Source: an uncultured Planctomycetota bacterium
GTDB lineage: Bacteria; Planctomycetota; Phycisphaerae; SM23-33
Assembly (NCBI GenBank): GCA_903892515.1
Contig: CAITIS010000075.1
Location: forward strand, 1 to 64,000
Direction of reading: 5' to 3'
Length of the DNA stretch: 64,000 bases
The translations under genes were made by a program, and so were the position numbers. Under the pieces are notes generated by a model. It did no database searches, was not told the origin of the DNA, and was given only the letters and a program-made list of their open reading frames with translations. Each line of letters opens with the position of its first letter. Positions within the stretch are counted from its first letter, which is position 1. Positions 28,702 through 36,929 of this stretch are shown piece by piece.

Positions 28702-29015
28702 ACACCCACCTTAACCGAAACTTCCACACAACGGTAGGGCGGGCAGGCTTGCTCGCGTTTTTTTGTGTAGGTCCGGGAGGACCGGCAGGCCGAGGGCGTG
28801 AGCCCACCGAACACAGGTGCCAAATAACCGGTGGGTGGCCTGGTCACGCGTTCGCGTGATCACGTTCAGACCCCAGGCGGGGTCGGGATACCACACATGC
28901 TTTTTCGCAAGACAGCGCGCAAAGGCATGGCACCCGGCGCGTCAATTACGGCTTCCGCGTGGCAGGTTTCCCAACCCGCCACGCCAACGGAAGACGCGTT
29001 TTCAACCGCTCTAAG
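28702..29015. repeat. Repeat-bearing intergenic region
   Basis: About 310 bases without a gene. GGTAGGGCGGGCAGGCTTGC at about 28732-28751 is a copy of the GGCGGGCAGGCTTGCCCGC element. GGTGGGTGGCCTGGTCACGC...GCGTGATCACG at about 28829-28865 is a copy of the GGTCAC family. Confidence 0.55.
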
Positions 29016-29390
29016 TTACTGGACCTTCTTTATGGAGTCCACGACGATCCAGACCTTGGGGGCTTGGGAGTTATCTAGCGTGCCGGTGACTTCGTAGGTG
29101 CCGGTAAGCTCGCCGCCGCCGATCTTGCTTAAGGTTTGCTCGACCGACTTGGCGGCCGAAGGGGCGGCCTTGAGGCGGTAGTGGGTTTCGCCCATGACCA
29201 AGCGCGGCACGCCGCTCATGGTCTTCTCGACAGGCCCGCTCCATTTCCCAGCCGACTGGCTGGAGGGTTGGCTGGCAGGCTTGCTGGCGGGGGCAGAGGT
29301 CGCCGGCTTGGATGATGCCCCCGCGGCCAGGACGACTGTCGCCAGCAGGGCCAGGCTCAGGGCGGCAGCGGACAGGGTGATCCGGCTCAT
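29016..29390 (-). CDS. Small exported hypothetical protein
   Basis: A 124-residue protein with an N-terminal signal peptide (hydrophobic AALSLALLATVVLAAGAS, residues ~8-25). A Ser/Pro/Ala/Lys low-complexity linker covers residues 26-48, and a ~75-residue domain ending WIVVDSIKKVQ follows. AAGGAGAG precedes ATG 29390. I do not recognise the domain. It is transcribed away from the promoter at 29473. Confidence 0.7.
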   Translation of the reverse strand: MSRITLSAAALSLALLATVVLAAGASSKPATSAPASKPASQPSSQSAGKWSGPVEKTMSGVPRLVMGETHYRLKAAPSAAKSVEQTLSKIGGGELTGTYEVTGTLDNSQAPKVWIVVDSIKKVQ

Positions 29391-29472
29391 GTGCTCTCCT
29401 TAATTGTGTGTGGCCGCTAGGGTAGCGGAGGCGAGCTTGGATTTCTACGCTCTTGCGGAGATGGCTTTTCTT

Positions 29473-29500
29473 TTGACACCTGCGTCGCGCCATCTATAAT
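29473..29500 (+). promoter_or_regulatory. Consensus sigma-70-type promoter
   Basis: TTGACA (29473-29478) and TATAAT (29495-29500) are both perfect and separated by 16 bases. This is the best promoter in the window. It drives transcription into the gene-free interval that ends at the terminator at 29801-29827, just upstream of nusA. Confidence 0.85.
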
Positions 29501-29506
29501 TCACCG

Positions 29507-29827
29507 ATACGCGAAGCCCCCGATGGGTCGGACGGCGCGCGGCTTTGGATGAATCGTACAGAGACGATGATGGCAGCGAAGGAACAGCAAGACTTTCCAG
29601 TCACGAGGGAATGGGCATGAGCCCGTTCGTAAGCGGAGTAGCGGCAAGTGCTTCGGCTTAGGTCGAATTCGCCCGGCCGGTCTGCGGTCGGAGGTATTCG
29701 GCCCCGAGGAACAGCATGCGGCTTATCGCCGGTTGGTTGTCATGGAGGGAACAACAAGCGATAAGAACCGTACTAATGCTGTACATCGGCGTGATCGGGA
29801 AAGTGGGCCTTTGACCCACTTTTTTTT
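29507..29827 (+). ncRNA. Candidate structured RNA (or nusA leader), ~320 nt
   Basis: The interval runs from a perfect promoter to a perfect intrinsic terminator and contains no convincing ORF. Several helices are visible: ATCGT/ACGAT at 29553-29568; GGGC-ATGA-GCCC near 29614-29625; an 8-bp CTTATCGC (29722-29729) with GCGATAAG (29758-29765) that encloses GTTGT/ACAAC; GTAC-TAATGCT-GTAC near 29769-29783; and the terminator. It does not show the conserved boxes of RNase P, tmRNA or SRP RNA. It may be a free small RNA or an attenuating leader of nusA-infB. Confidence 0.55.
29801..29827 (+). terminator. Intrinsic terminator upstream of nusA
   Basis: AAGTGGG (29801-29807) and CCCACTT (29815-29821) form a perfect 7-bp stem with a 7-base loop, running into eight T residues (29820-29827). 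It lies 70 bases before the nusA start. Confidence 0.92.
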
Positions 29828-29896
29828 GTCGTCGGTGCCGCCTGGGACCTGTGGAGGTCTGGCGGTTGTGTTTGGCGAGATTTGACAAGGACGGTT

Positions 29897-31252
29897 ATGA
29901 ACCAAGAATTGCTGCGAATTGTTGACGGAATCGCCCGGGACAAGAACATCGGCCGAGAAGTCGTGTTCAAGGACCTGGAATCCGCCATCATATCGGCCAT
30001 TCGCAAGGCATATGACCGGGTCGAAGACGTCACCGTCCAGATTGGCCGCGATACGGGTGATATCAGCGCCATCGTCGCCGGCAAACCGATGGCCATGCGC
30101 GAGTTGGGGCGCATCGCGGCCCAGACCGCCAAGCAGGTCATGATTCAGAAGATCCGTGAGGCCGAACGCGGCAGCATATTTGACGACTACGCCGACAAGA
30201 AGGGCGAGATTGTTCTGGGCCGGGCGATCCGTCGCGAAGGCGGCACGTTGATCGTCGACCTGGGGCGAGCCGAGGCCATCCTGCCCAAGAGCGAGCAGAT
30301 CCCCGGCGAGACGCACATGCCCGAAGACCGCGTGCGGGCCATGATTCTTGACGTACGCGAGCAGGGCAACCAGGTCCGCATCGTCCTGACGCGGACGCAC
30401 CCCGATTTTGTCCGCCGGCTCTTCGAGGCCGAAGTGCCCGAAGTCGGCGAGAAGGTTATTGAGATTGTCGCCCTGGCCCGCGAGGCCGGGTACCGCACGA
30501 AGGTCGCCGTCAACAGCCTGGACACGAAGGTCGATGCGGTGGGCGCGTGCGTGGGCGTTCGCGGCAGCCGGATCAAGAGCATCGTGGACGAACTGGGCGG
30601 CGAGAAGATCGACATCGTCCGCTGGAACGATTCGTCCAAGGTCCTGATCGCCAATGCCCTCAAGCCCGCTGAGGTGTATGACATCTCGCTGTGCTTTGAA
30701 CTGGGCCGGGCCATCGTGGTTGTGACGGACGATCAGCTTTCGCTGGCCATCGGCAAGCGTGGCCAGAACGTACGCCTGGCCGCCCGGCTGACGCAGTGGG
30801 ACGTGGACATTCTCACGCCCAACGAGTTCAACGCCAACCTGGACCTGCTAGAGAAGACGCTGCTGGATGTGCCAGGAATGGACCGCCAGCTTGTCAGCCA
30901 GATTGTGGCCCTGGGCATGGTCAACGTGCTGGACATCGAAGAAGTCGGCATCGAGCCGATGATGAAGGAATTGAAGATGGAGCAGGCGCTGGCCGAGGCA
31001 GTGGTCGTGCGCTGCCGGCAAGAGGCCAAGAACGTGGCCGAGCAGCAGCAGATCCTGCGCGAACGTTCGGCCCAGGCCAAGCCCGAGCCGGAAGCGCCGG
31101 CTGTTGGCGCGGCAGAGCATGCCGTCGAAGGCGAAGCAGAACATCCTGCCGAGTCCAAGTCCGAGCCGGAGACACCGTCGGCCGAAGAGCATGCCGTGGA
31201 AGGCGAACCGGCCAGCATGGCGCAGGACGACGATCCGCCGGCCGGCGAGTAG
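29897..31252 (+). CDS. nusA: Transcription termination/antitermination factor NusA
   Basis: Binds RNA polymerase and nascent RNA to control pausing, termination and antitermination. The 451-residue protein starts at ATG 29897 (MNQELLRIVDGIARDKNIG) after AAGGA. In order it has the polymerase-binding N-terminal domain, an S1 domain around residues 130-195, and two KH domains (GVRGSRIKSIVDELGGEK near 220 and LSLAIGKRGQNVRLAARL near 287). A helix-hairpin-helix segment and an acidic Glu/Ala/Pro tail with repeated AVEGE motifs follow. It heads the nusA-infB-ylxP-rbfA group; rimP, which usually precedes nusA, is absent here. Confidence 0.96.
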   Translation: MNQELLRIVDGIARDKNIGREVVFKDLESAIISAIRKAYDRVEDVTVQIGRDTGDISAIVAGKPMAMRELGRIAAQTAKQVMIQKIREAERGSIFDDYADKKGEIVLGRAIRREGGTLIVDLGRAEAILPKSEQIPGETHMPEDRVRAMILDVREQGNQVRIVLTRTHPDFVRRLFEAEVPEVGEKVIEIVALAREAGYRTKVAVNSLDTKVDAVGACVGVRGSRIKSIVDELGGEKIDIVRWNDSSKVLIANALKPAEVYDISLCFELGRAIVVVTDDQLSLAIGKRGQNVRLAARLTQWDVDILTPNEFNANLDLLEKTLLDVPGMDRQLVSQIVALGMVNVLDIEEVGIEPMMKELKMEQALAEAVVVRCRQEAKNVAEQQQILRERSAQAKPEPEAPAVGAAEHAVEGEAEHPAESKSEPETPSAEEHAVEGEPASMAQDDDPPAGE

Positions 31253-31327
31253 GATTTGTGGCACGCCAAGAGGCGTGTTTGACGTAATACGATTCGTGTG
31301 GCGCGGGCTTTTCGCCAGCGTCGCGGG

Positions 31328-31395
31328 CACAGCTATGAAAGGCTGTGCACCAGGCCACAGCCAGAGCGGCTGGGCCATCACAGCCGGACCGGCTG
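31328..31395. repeat. CACAGCC/GGCTGTG repeats between nusA and infB
   Basis: Several overlapping copies of the GTGGCACAGCC family (CAGCTATGAAAGGCTG, CCACAGCCAGAGCGGCTGGG, CACAGCCGGACCGGCTGTG) lie in the 218-base co-directional gap. Confidence 0.65.
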
Positions 31396-31470
31396 TGCGA
31401 TCGGATGTAGATGGTGTGTCAGGTTGCCCCGCAAGGCCGGGGACGCCGCTGCGGCGGCGGGAGGCTAGTT

Positions 31471-34248
31471 TTGTCCAGACGGGTATTCGAGTTAGCCAGA
31501 GAGCTGGGAGTCACTTCCAAGGCCATTTTGGATAAGTGCAGGGCCGAAGGAATTGACTTGAAGAACCACATGGCCGCGTTGTCGGCAGGCCTGGAAGCCA
31601 CGATTCACGAGTGGTTTAGCGGCGGAGGCGCCGTGACGGCCGTCGAGACGAGCGACCACGTGGACCTGTCGGCTGCGCGCGAAGCGGCCGCTCACGAGCG
31701 GAAACGCCGACACCGCCCTGGCGAAGCCATCACCGGTGAAGAGGCCGCGACCGACGAAGCTGCCGAGGCCGTTGTTGCCGAGCCCGAAGCCACCTTGGCC
31801 GAAGCCGTCGAGCAGCCCGCTCCAGCCGTTGAGGAACCAACTCCGGTTCCAGTGGCCGAGGAACCCCAGTTCGAGCCCGTCGCGCCGGTGCAGGAAGAGG
31901 TGTCCGAGCCGGTCGTCGAAGCGGTGGCCGAACCCGTGGCCGCGCAGACGCCGGTGGCTGAGCCCCAGGAGCCCGAAGCTCCAGCCGAGCCGGCCGAGAA
32001 GCCGACGATGCAGCAGGGCGCGCAGCTCCAGCAGCCCATGTCAGCCAAGAAGCCGCCCGTCAAGCCCGCCGGTCCGCAAGTTGTGCCCAGGCCTGCTACT
32101 CTCAAGGGCCCGCGCGTGGTTCGCTTTGAGGGCATCAAGCCCAGCGAGACATACCGTCGCGGCCCGCGTCCCATGCCGCAGCAGCAGCAGCAACAGCAGC
32201 AACAGCCTACCGGCCCGACGCCAGCTTCGACTGGTGGTCGCAGGGGCGGCACGACCTTTGTCAGCGGCGAGGAAGAGGACGACAAGAAGAAGGGGCCCGG
32301 CGGCGTTCCGGCCAAGAAGCGCAGCCCGCGTCGTCGCGGCGCCCGAGCGGCCGAGCCGGCCGAGGGGTTGCGCGAATGGCGCGACGCCGACCTGTTGGAA
32401 CGATCAGTGCGCCTTGCCGCCGCTACCGGCGGCACGTTGCGGCGCCATCGCGCCCAAGTTGGCCAGGCCCATAAAGATGACGTGGCCGGACCCGATCACA
32501 TTGAATTGAGCGAGCCCGTGACGGTCAAGGCCTTCTCCGCGGCCACCGGCATCAAGGGCAGCGACATCGTCCGCAAGCTCATGGGCCTGGGCACGATGGT
32601 GACGATCAACCACACGCTGCCGCGCGAGACCGTCGAGTTGCTGGCGACGGAGTTTGGCGTTCCGATCATGATCAAGGCGGAAAAGACCGCCGAAAATGAA
32701 CTGGTGCAGATTATCGCTAGCCGAAAGAACTCCGGCGAACTCGTTTCGCGTGCCCCGATTGTGACGTTCCTGGGCCACGTCGACCACGGCAAGACTTCGC
32801 TGCTGGACCGCATCCGCAACGCCACCGTCGCCTCTTCCGAAGAGGGCGGCATTACCCAGCACATGGGCGCGTACCGCTACGACGTGGGCGACAAGCACGT
32901 GGTCTTCCTGGACACCCCGGGCCACGAGGCCTTTACGGCCATGCGCGCCCGCGGGGCGAACATGACCGACGTGGTCGTGCTGGTCGTGGCCGCCGATGAC
33001 GGCGTGATGCCCCAGACGGTCGAGGCCATCAACCACGCCAAGGCGGCCAAGGTGCCGATTGTCGTGGCCTTGAATAAGATCGACCTGCCCAATGCCAACG
33101 TTCAGCGGGCGCTGGGCCAACTGGCCGAGCATGGCCTGCAGCCGCGGCAGTGGGGCGGCAACACCGAAATCATCGAGACGTCGGCCACCACCGGCAAGGG
33201 CATGCCCGAACTGGTGGAGACGCTGTCGCTGGAAGCCGAACTGCTCGAACTCAAGGCCGATCCGACGGCCCCGGCCACTGGCTGGGTGATGGAGTCGCGG
33301 CTGGATCCCAAGGCGGGCATTCTGGCCCGGCTGTTGGTCCGCGACGGCACGCTGCATGTGGGTGACATTCTGCTGTGCGGGGCCAGCTATGGCCGCGTGC
33401 GCAACATGGTGGATGCTCGCGGCCAGACGCTGGACGAAGCCGGCCCGGCCACGCCCATTGAGCTTTCGGGCTTGGATTCGCTGCCCGAGGCGGGTGACCG
33501 CTTCCTGGTGGTCGATGAGCTTTCGCACGCCCGCGAAGTGGCCGACGAACGCAAGAGCAAGGCCCGGGAGCAGTCCCGCACCGTCGCCCCGCAGGCCACG
33601 CTGCAGAACCTGCTGGCGCAGATCGAGTCAGGCAAGGCCAGCGAACTCAACGTCGTCATGAAGTGCGACGTGAACGGTTCGCTGGAGGCGTTGCGCAAGA
33701 CATTGGCGCCCCTGTCTACGGCCGAGGTGCGGCTGAACATTCTGCATACGGCTGTGGGCGGCATCACCGAGGGCGACGTGCTGCTGGCCGAGGCGTCCAA
33801 GGCGATCATCCTGGGCTTCCGCGTCGTGGCCGATCAGCGTTCACGCATCCTGGCCGAGCAGAAGGGCGTGGAGATCCGCAACTACATGGTCATCTACCAC
33901 CTGGTGGAAGACATGGAAAAGGCCCTCAAGGGCATGCTGGCGCCGGAGAAGACCGAGAAGGTCATGGGCCACGCCACGGTGCGCGAGGTCTTCAAGGTTT
34001 CGCGTGTTGGCTCGGTGGCCGGTTGCATCGTCACCGACGGCATACTCGCCCGCAGCAATCGCATCCGCATCGTCCGCGACGGCATCGTGCTCGAGGACAA
34101 CCGCCAGTTGGACAGCCTGCGGCGGTTCAAGGAAGACGTGCGCGACGTGCGCACCGGCCTGGAGTGCGGCCTGAAGATCGGCGGGTACGACGACATCAAG
34201 GTCGGGGACGTGATCGAAGCCTTCACCTCGGTGGAGGTAGCCCGATAA
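31471..34248 (+). CDS. infB: Translation initiation factor IF-2
   Basis: GTPase that delivers initiator tRNA to the 30S subunit. I place the start at TTG 31471, 6 bases after GGGAGG, because it yields [19 protein letters not shown], the family N-terminal domain. An ATG at 31411 lies in repeat sequence. The 925-residue protein has a long Pro/Glu-rich linker (~90-230) and a run of nine Gln near residue 237. The G domain follows, with GHVDHGKT near 434, DTPGHEA near 481 and NKIDLP near 535. The C-terminal domains end in [15 protein letters not shown]. Confidence 0.95.
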   Translation: MSRRVFELARELGVTSKAILDKCRAEGIDLKNHMAALSAGLEATIHEWFSGGGAVTAVETSDHVDLSAAREAAAHERKRRHRPGEAITGEEAATDEAAEAVVAEPEATLAEAVEQPAPAVEEPTPVPVAEEPQFEPVAPVQEEVSEPVVEAVAEPVAAQTPVAEPQEPEAPAEPAEKPTMQQGAQLQQPMSAKKPPVKPAGPQVVPRPATLKGPRVVRFEGIKPSETYRRGPRPMPQQQQQQQQQPTGPTPASTGGRRGGTTFVSGEEEDDKKKGPGGVPAKKRSPRRRGARAAEPAEGLREWRDADLLERSVRLAAATGGTLRRHRAQVGQAHKDDVAGPDHIELSEPVTVKAFSAATGIKGSDIVRKLMGLGTMVTINHTLPRETVELLATEFGVPIMIKAEKTAENELVQIIASRKNSGELVSRAPIVTFLGHVDHGKTSLLDRIRNATVASSEEGGITQHMGAYRYDVGDKHVVFLDTPGHEAFTAMRARGANMTDVVVLVVAADDGVMPQTVEAINHAKAAKVPIVVALNKIDLPNANVQRALGQLAEHGLQPRQWGGNTEIIETSATTGKGMPELVETLSLEAELLELKADPTAPATGWVMESRLDPKAGILARLLVRDGTLHVGDILLCGASYGRVRNMVDARGQTLDEAGPATPIELSGLDSLPEAGDRFLVVDELSHAREVADERKSKAREQSRTVAPQATLQNLLAQIESGKASELNVVMKCDVNGSLEALRKTLAPLSTAEVRLNILHTAVGGITEGDVLLAEASKAIILGFRVVADQRSRILAEQKGVEIRNYMVIYHLVEDMEKALKGMLAPEKTEKVMGHATVREVFKVSRVGSVAGCIVTDGILARSNRIRIVRDGIVLEDNRQLDSLRRFKEDVRDVRTGLECGLKIGGYDDIKVGDVIEAFTSVEVAR

Positions 34249-34261
34249 GCGAGCGGCGTGG

Positions 34262-34363
34262 CATGGCCGTCTCGGCCATGTGTGTCATGGGCGGGAGCGC
34301 CCATGGAGATAGGAGACATTCACGGCCGGGACGGCCGTGGCACGCACGGGCGAGACGCCCGTG
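34262..34363. repeat. Cluster of four GAGAC-type palindromes between infB and ylxP
   Basis: CATGGCC-GTCTC-GGCCATG at 34262-34280, CATGGGC...GCCCATG at 34286-34305, CACGGCC...GGCCGTG at 34321-34339 and CACGGGC-GAGAC-GCCCGTG at 34345-34363. The arms differ but remain self-complementary. They fill most of the 139-base gap. Confidence 0.8.
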
Positions 34364-34387
34364 TCACGGCGAAGTGGATGGTGAGTC

Positions 34388-34675
34388 ATGGCCACGAAGG
34401 TCGGTCTGCTGCACCTGGAGTTGATGGTGGGCGACGCCATGACGCTCAAGGACAAGCGCCGCGTGGTCAAGAGCTTCAAGGACCGCATCGCCAACCGCTT
34501 TAACGTCTCCATCGCTGAGGTTGACCACCTCGACAGCATCCGCCGCTGCCTGTTGGCGGTGGTGATGGTCAGTAATGACAGCCGGTATATCGAAGGGGCG
34601 TTGCAGCAGATTGTCAACGCCGCCACCGGCCACCCCGGCTGGTTCTTAGTGGATTACGAACTGGAGCAGTTGTAG
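34388..34675 (+). CDS. ylxP: DUF503 protein YlxP
   Basis: A 95-residue protein of the DUF503 family (VGLLHLELMVGDAMTLKDKRRVVKSFKDRI). In Bacillus the same gene, ylxP, lies between infB and rbfA, exactly as here, and a ribosome-assembly role has been suggested from that context. The sequence shows the family core SLKDKRxVVKSxxDRxxxRFNVS almost unchanged. It ends 6 bases before rbfA. Confidence 0.9.
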   Translation: MATKVGLLHLELMVGDAMTLKDKRRVVKSFKDRIANRFNVSIAEVDHLDSIRRCLLAVVMVSNDSRYIEGALQQIVNAATGHPGWFLVDYELEQL

Positions 34676-34681
34676 ACGCCC

Positions 34682-35110
34682 ATGAACCGACGAATGGAAC
34701 GTATTGGCCGCCTGATGCAGCAGTCCATAGGGCGCATGCTGTTTAGCCACATCTCGGACCCGCGCATCGATCCGGGCAAGACCACCGTGACGCGCGTGCT
34801 GGTGCAGGAAGACCTGCTGCGGGCCAAGGTGTTTATCTCCGTCATGGGCACGCCGGCCGCCGAGAAGCTCACCATCACGGCCTTGAATCACGCCGCCGGC
34901 AGGGTGCAGTCGCTGCTGCGCGACGAAGTCGACCTGCGAAATACGCCGATATTGGTGTTTGTGGCCGATGAACAATACAAGACTGCGCTGAAAACCTGGG
35001 ATGTCATCCGCCAGGCCATGAATGAGATCCATGAGAAGGAGGAGCGGGAGGCGGCCTCTGAGCAGACGCCCTCCGCCCAGGACGAAGGCAAGAGCGAGAA
35101 TGAAGAATAG
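34682..35110 (+). CDS. rbfA: 30S ribosome-binding factor A
   Basis: Assists late maturation of the 30S subunit by binding near the 5' end of 16S rRNA. The 142-residue protein starts MNRRMERIGRLMQQSIGRML and has the KH-like core (DPRIDPGKTTVTRVLVQEDLLRAKVFISV). A Glu/Lys-rich tail from residue ~118 overlaps the next gene by 11 bases. It belongs to the nusA-infB-ylxP group. Confidence 0.93.
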   Translation: MNRRMERIGRLMQQSIGRMLFSHISDPRIDPGKTTVTRVLVQEDLLRAKVFISVMGTPAAEKLTITALNHAAGRVQSLLRDEVDLRNTPILVFVADEQYKTALKTWDVIRQAMNEIHEKEEREAASEQTPSAQDEGKSENEE

Positions 35111-36026
35111 CACCAAGTATGCGGCCAAGGTCAAGAAGCTCCTGTCCGGCGCCAAGGACGGCAAGCCGTCGGGCGAGACGGATCGGCTCAAGCTGATGAT
35201 CCGGGCCATTCTGGAAGAAGACGCGCCCTCTCGCCAGGTGAACGAGGCCTTTTCGGCCATCGAAGACGAGTTCGTCAACTGGAACGAGCTGCGCGTGGCC
35301 CCGATCAAGGACATCATGGAATGCATGGGGCGCCGGTTTCCCCGCGCCCGCATCAAGGCCGAGATGATGACCGATGCCTTGAACGGCGTGTTCGACCGGG
35401 CCAACTCGCTGTCGCTGGATTATCTCGACAGCAAGCCCAAGCGTGAGCTGCGCAAAGCGCTGCGCGAGGAACTGGGGCTGAGCCGTTACGCCGAGGCGCT
35501 GATTACGCTGCACGGATTCGGCGGCCATGCGATTCCGGTCGATCATCTGCTGCTGGAGGCGATGAAGCTTCAGCAGTGCGTTGACCCGAGCTGCGAGCTG
35601 GACGACTTGCAGGGCTTCTTGGAGCGGCTGGTGCTGAGCAAGGATGCCATCGCCGCGCACGAGGCGCTGCGGGCGTTCTGCCAGCCGATGTTCGGAAAGC
35701 TGGAGAAGCTGCTGGTGCAGCGTTCGCATGAGGATGAACTGGTCATTCAGAAGACGCGCCGCAGCCAGCCGCGCGAGCCGGCGATGATGATGCCAAATGG
35801 CGAAGAGCCCGATCTTGCCTTGATGGAGGAGGAAGCGGACGAGCGGCTGGAGTCCACGATGCATAAGCCAGCGCCGCCCAGGGTGCTTCCGGCCAAGGGC
35901 CAGCCCGCCAAACCGGTCGCCCCGGCCAAGAAGATCGTGAAGCCTCCGGCCAAGCCGGTCAAAACTGACAAGAGTTCCAAACCCGCCAAGGCGGCCCCCA
36001 AGGCTGGCCCGAAGCGTTCCAAGTAG
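35100..36026 (+). CDS. HhH-GPD (endonuclease III-like) protein with histone H1-like tail
   Basis: A 308-residue protein starting at ATG 35100, inside the end of rbfA. Residues ~15-215 follow the helical endonuclease III pattern, with the hairpin-loop equivalent LHGFGGHAIPVDHLLLEAM near 143-161. The Asp of PVDH would match the catalytic Asp of the glycosylase family. The usual catalytic Lys in the hairpin is not evident, and there are no FeS-cluster cysteines. The last ~60 residues are Lys/Pro/Ala-rich (PAKPVAPAKKIVKPPAKP), like a histone H1 tail, and could bind DNA or RNA. Activity is uncertain. Confidence 0.7.
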   Translation: MKNSTKYAAKVKKLLSGAKDGKPSGETDRLKLMIRAILEEDAPSRQVNEAFSAIEDEFVNWNELRVAPIKDIMECMGRRFPRARIKAEMMTDALNGVFDRANSLSLDYLDSKPKRELRKALREELGLSRYAEALITLHGFGGHAIPVDHLLLEAMKLQQCVDPSCELDDLQGFLERLVLSKDAIAAHEALRAFCQPMFGKLEKLLVQRSHEDELVIQKTRRSQPREPAMMMPNGEEPDLALMEEEADERLESTMHKPAPPRVLPAKGQPAKPVAPAKKIVKPPAKPVKTDKSSKPAKAAPKAGPKRSK

Positions 36027-36041
36027 ACGGAGTTCGCCGCT

Positions 36042-36929
36042 GTGACCAAAAAAGCCGCTGATGACAAGCTAATGTTGGGCATTCCCAAGGGCTCGCTGCA
36101 GGAAAGCACGATCGAGCTATTCGCCCGCGCCGGCTACCGGATTAACGTTTCCTCGCGCAGCTATGTGCCGAGTTTCGATGATGACCAGCTGGCCGGCGTG
36201 ATGTTCCGCGCCCAGGAAATGAGCCGCTACGTTGAAGACGGCGTCGTGGACGTCGGCATCACCGGCAGCGACTGGATCCACGAGAACTCCTCGGACGTGA
36301 TCGAGGTGGCCGAGCTGGTGTATTCCAAGCAGACGCTCAAGCCCGCTCGCTGGGTGCTGGTCGTGCCCGACGAATCGCCGGTGCGCGACGCCAAGGCGCT
36401 GGAGGGCGGACTCATCGCCACCGAACTGCTCAACACCACGCGGCAGTACTTCGCCGACAAGGGCGTGAACGTCAAAGTCGAGTTCAGTTGGGGCGCCACC
36501 GAGGTCAAGGCCCGGCTGGTCGACGCCATCGTGGACATCACCGAGACCGGCTCGAGCCTCAAGGCCAACCAGCTGCGTATCATCGACACGCTGCTGACCT
36601 CGACGCCACGGCTCATTGCCAACAAGCAGGCTTGGCAGATCCCCTGGAAGCGCGAAAAGATTGAGAACATCGCCATGCTGCTGAAGGGCGCTATCGCGGC
36701 CAAGGAGAAGGTCGGCCTGAAGATGAACGTGGAGCGGAAGAATCTCCAAGCCGTCGCCAAGCTCCTGCCGGCAGAGAAGAGCCCGACGATCTCCGACCTG
36801 ACTGACCCGAACTGGGTAGCCATGGAAGTGATCGTGGAAGAGCACATCGAGCGTGAGCTGGTGCCACAGCTCAAGCGGGCCGGCGCGTCGGGTATCATTA
36901 CGTATCCGCTGAACAAGGTGATCCCGTGA
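36042..36929 (+). CDS. hisG: ATP phosphoribosyltransferase (long form)
   Basis: First step of histidine synthesis, joining ATP and phosphoribosyl pyrophosphate. The 295-residue protein begins at GTG 36042. It has the catalytic core ([36 protein letters not shown]) and the C-terminal ACT-like regulatory domain of long HisG, which binds histidine and needs no HisZ. No other his genes are adjacent. Its stop overlaps the start of the TPR lipoprotein gene. Confidence 0.95.
   Translation: MTKKAADDKLMLGIPKGSLQESTIELFARAGYRINVSSRSYVPSFDDDQLAGVMFRAQEMSRYVEDGVVDVGITGSDWIHENSSDVIEVAELVYSKQTLKPARWVLVVPDESPVRDAKALEGGLIATELLNTTRQYFADKGVNVKVEFSWGATEVKARLVDAIVDITETGSSLKANQLRIIDTLLTSTPRLIANKQAWQIPWKREKIENIAMLLKGAIAAKEKVGLKMNVERKNLQAVAKLLPAEKSPTISDLTDPNWVAMEVIVEEHIERELVPQLKRAGASGIITYPLNKVIP

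Noticed and set aside
29507-29827. RNase P RNA, tmRNA or SRP RNA
   Set aside because: GGCTTATCG and GAAGGAACAGC recall RNase P and SRP boxes, but the flanking conserved elements are absent and the order is wrong.
31411-31470. ATG at 31411 as infB start
   Set aside because: The first 20 codons lie in repeat-derived sequence; TTG 31471 has a strong ribosome site and gives the expected IF-2 N-terminus.
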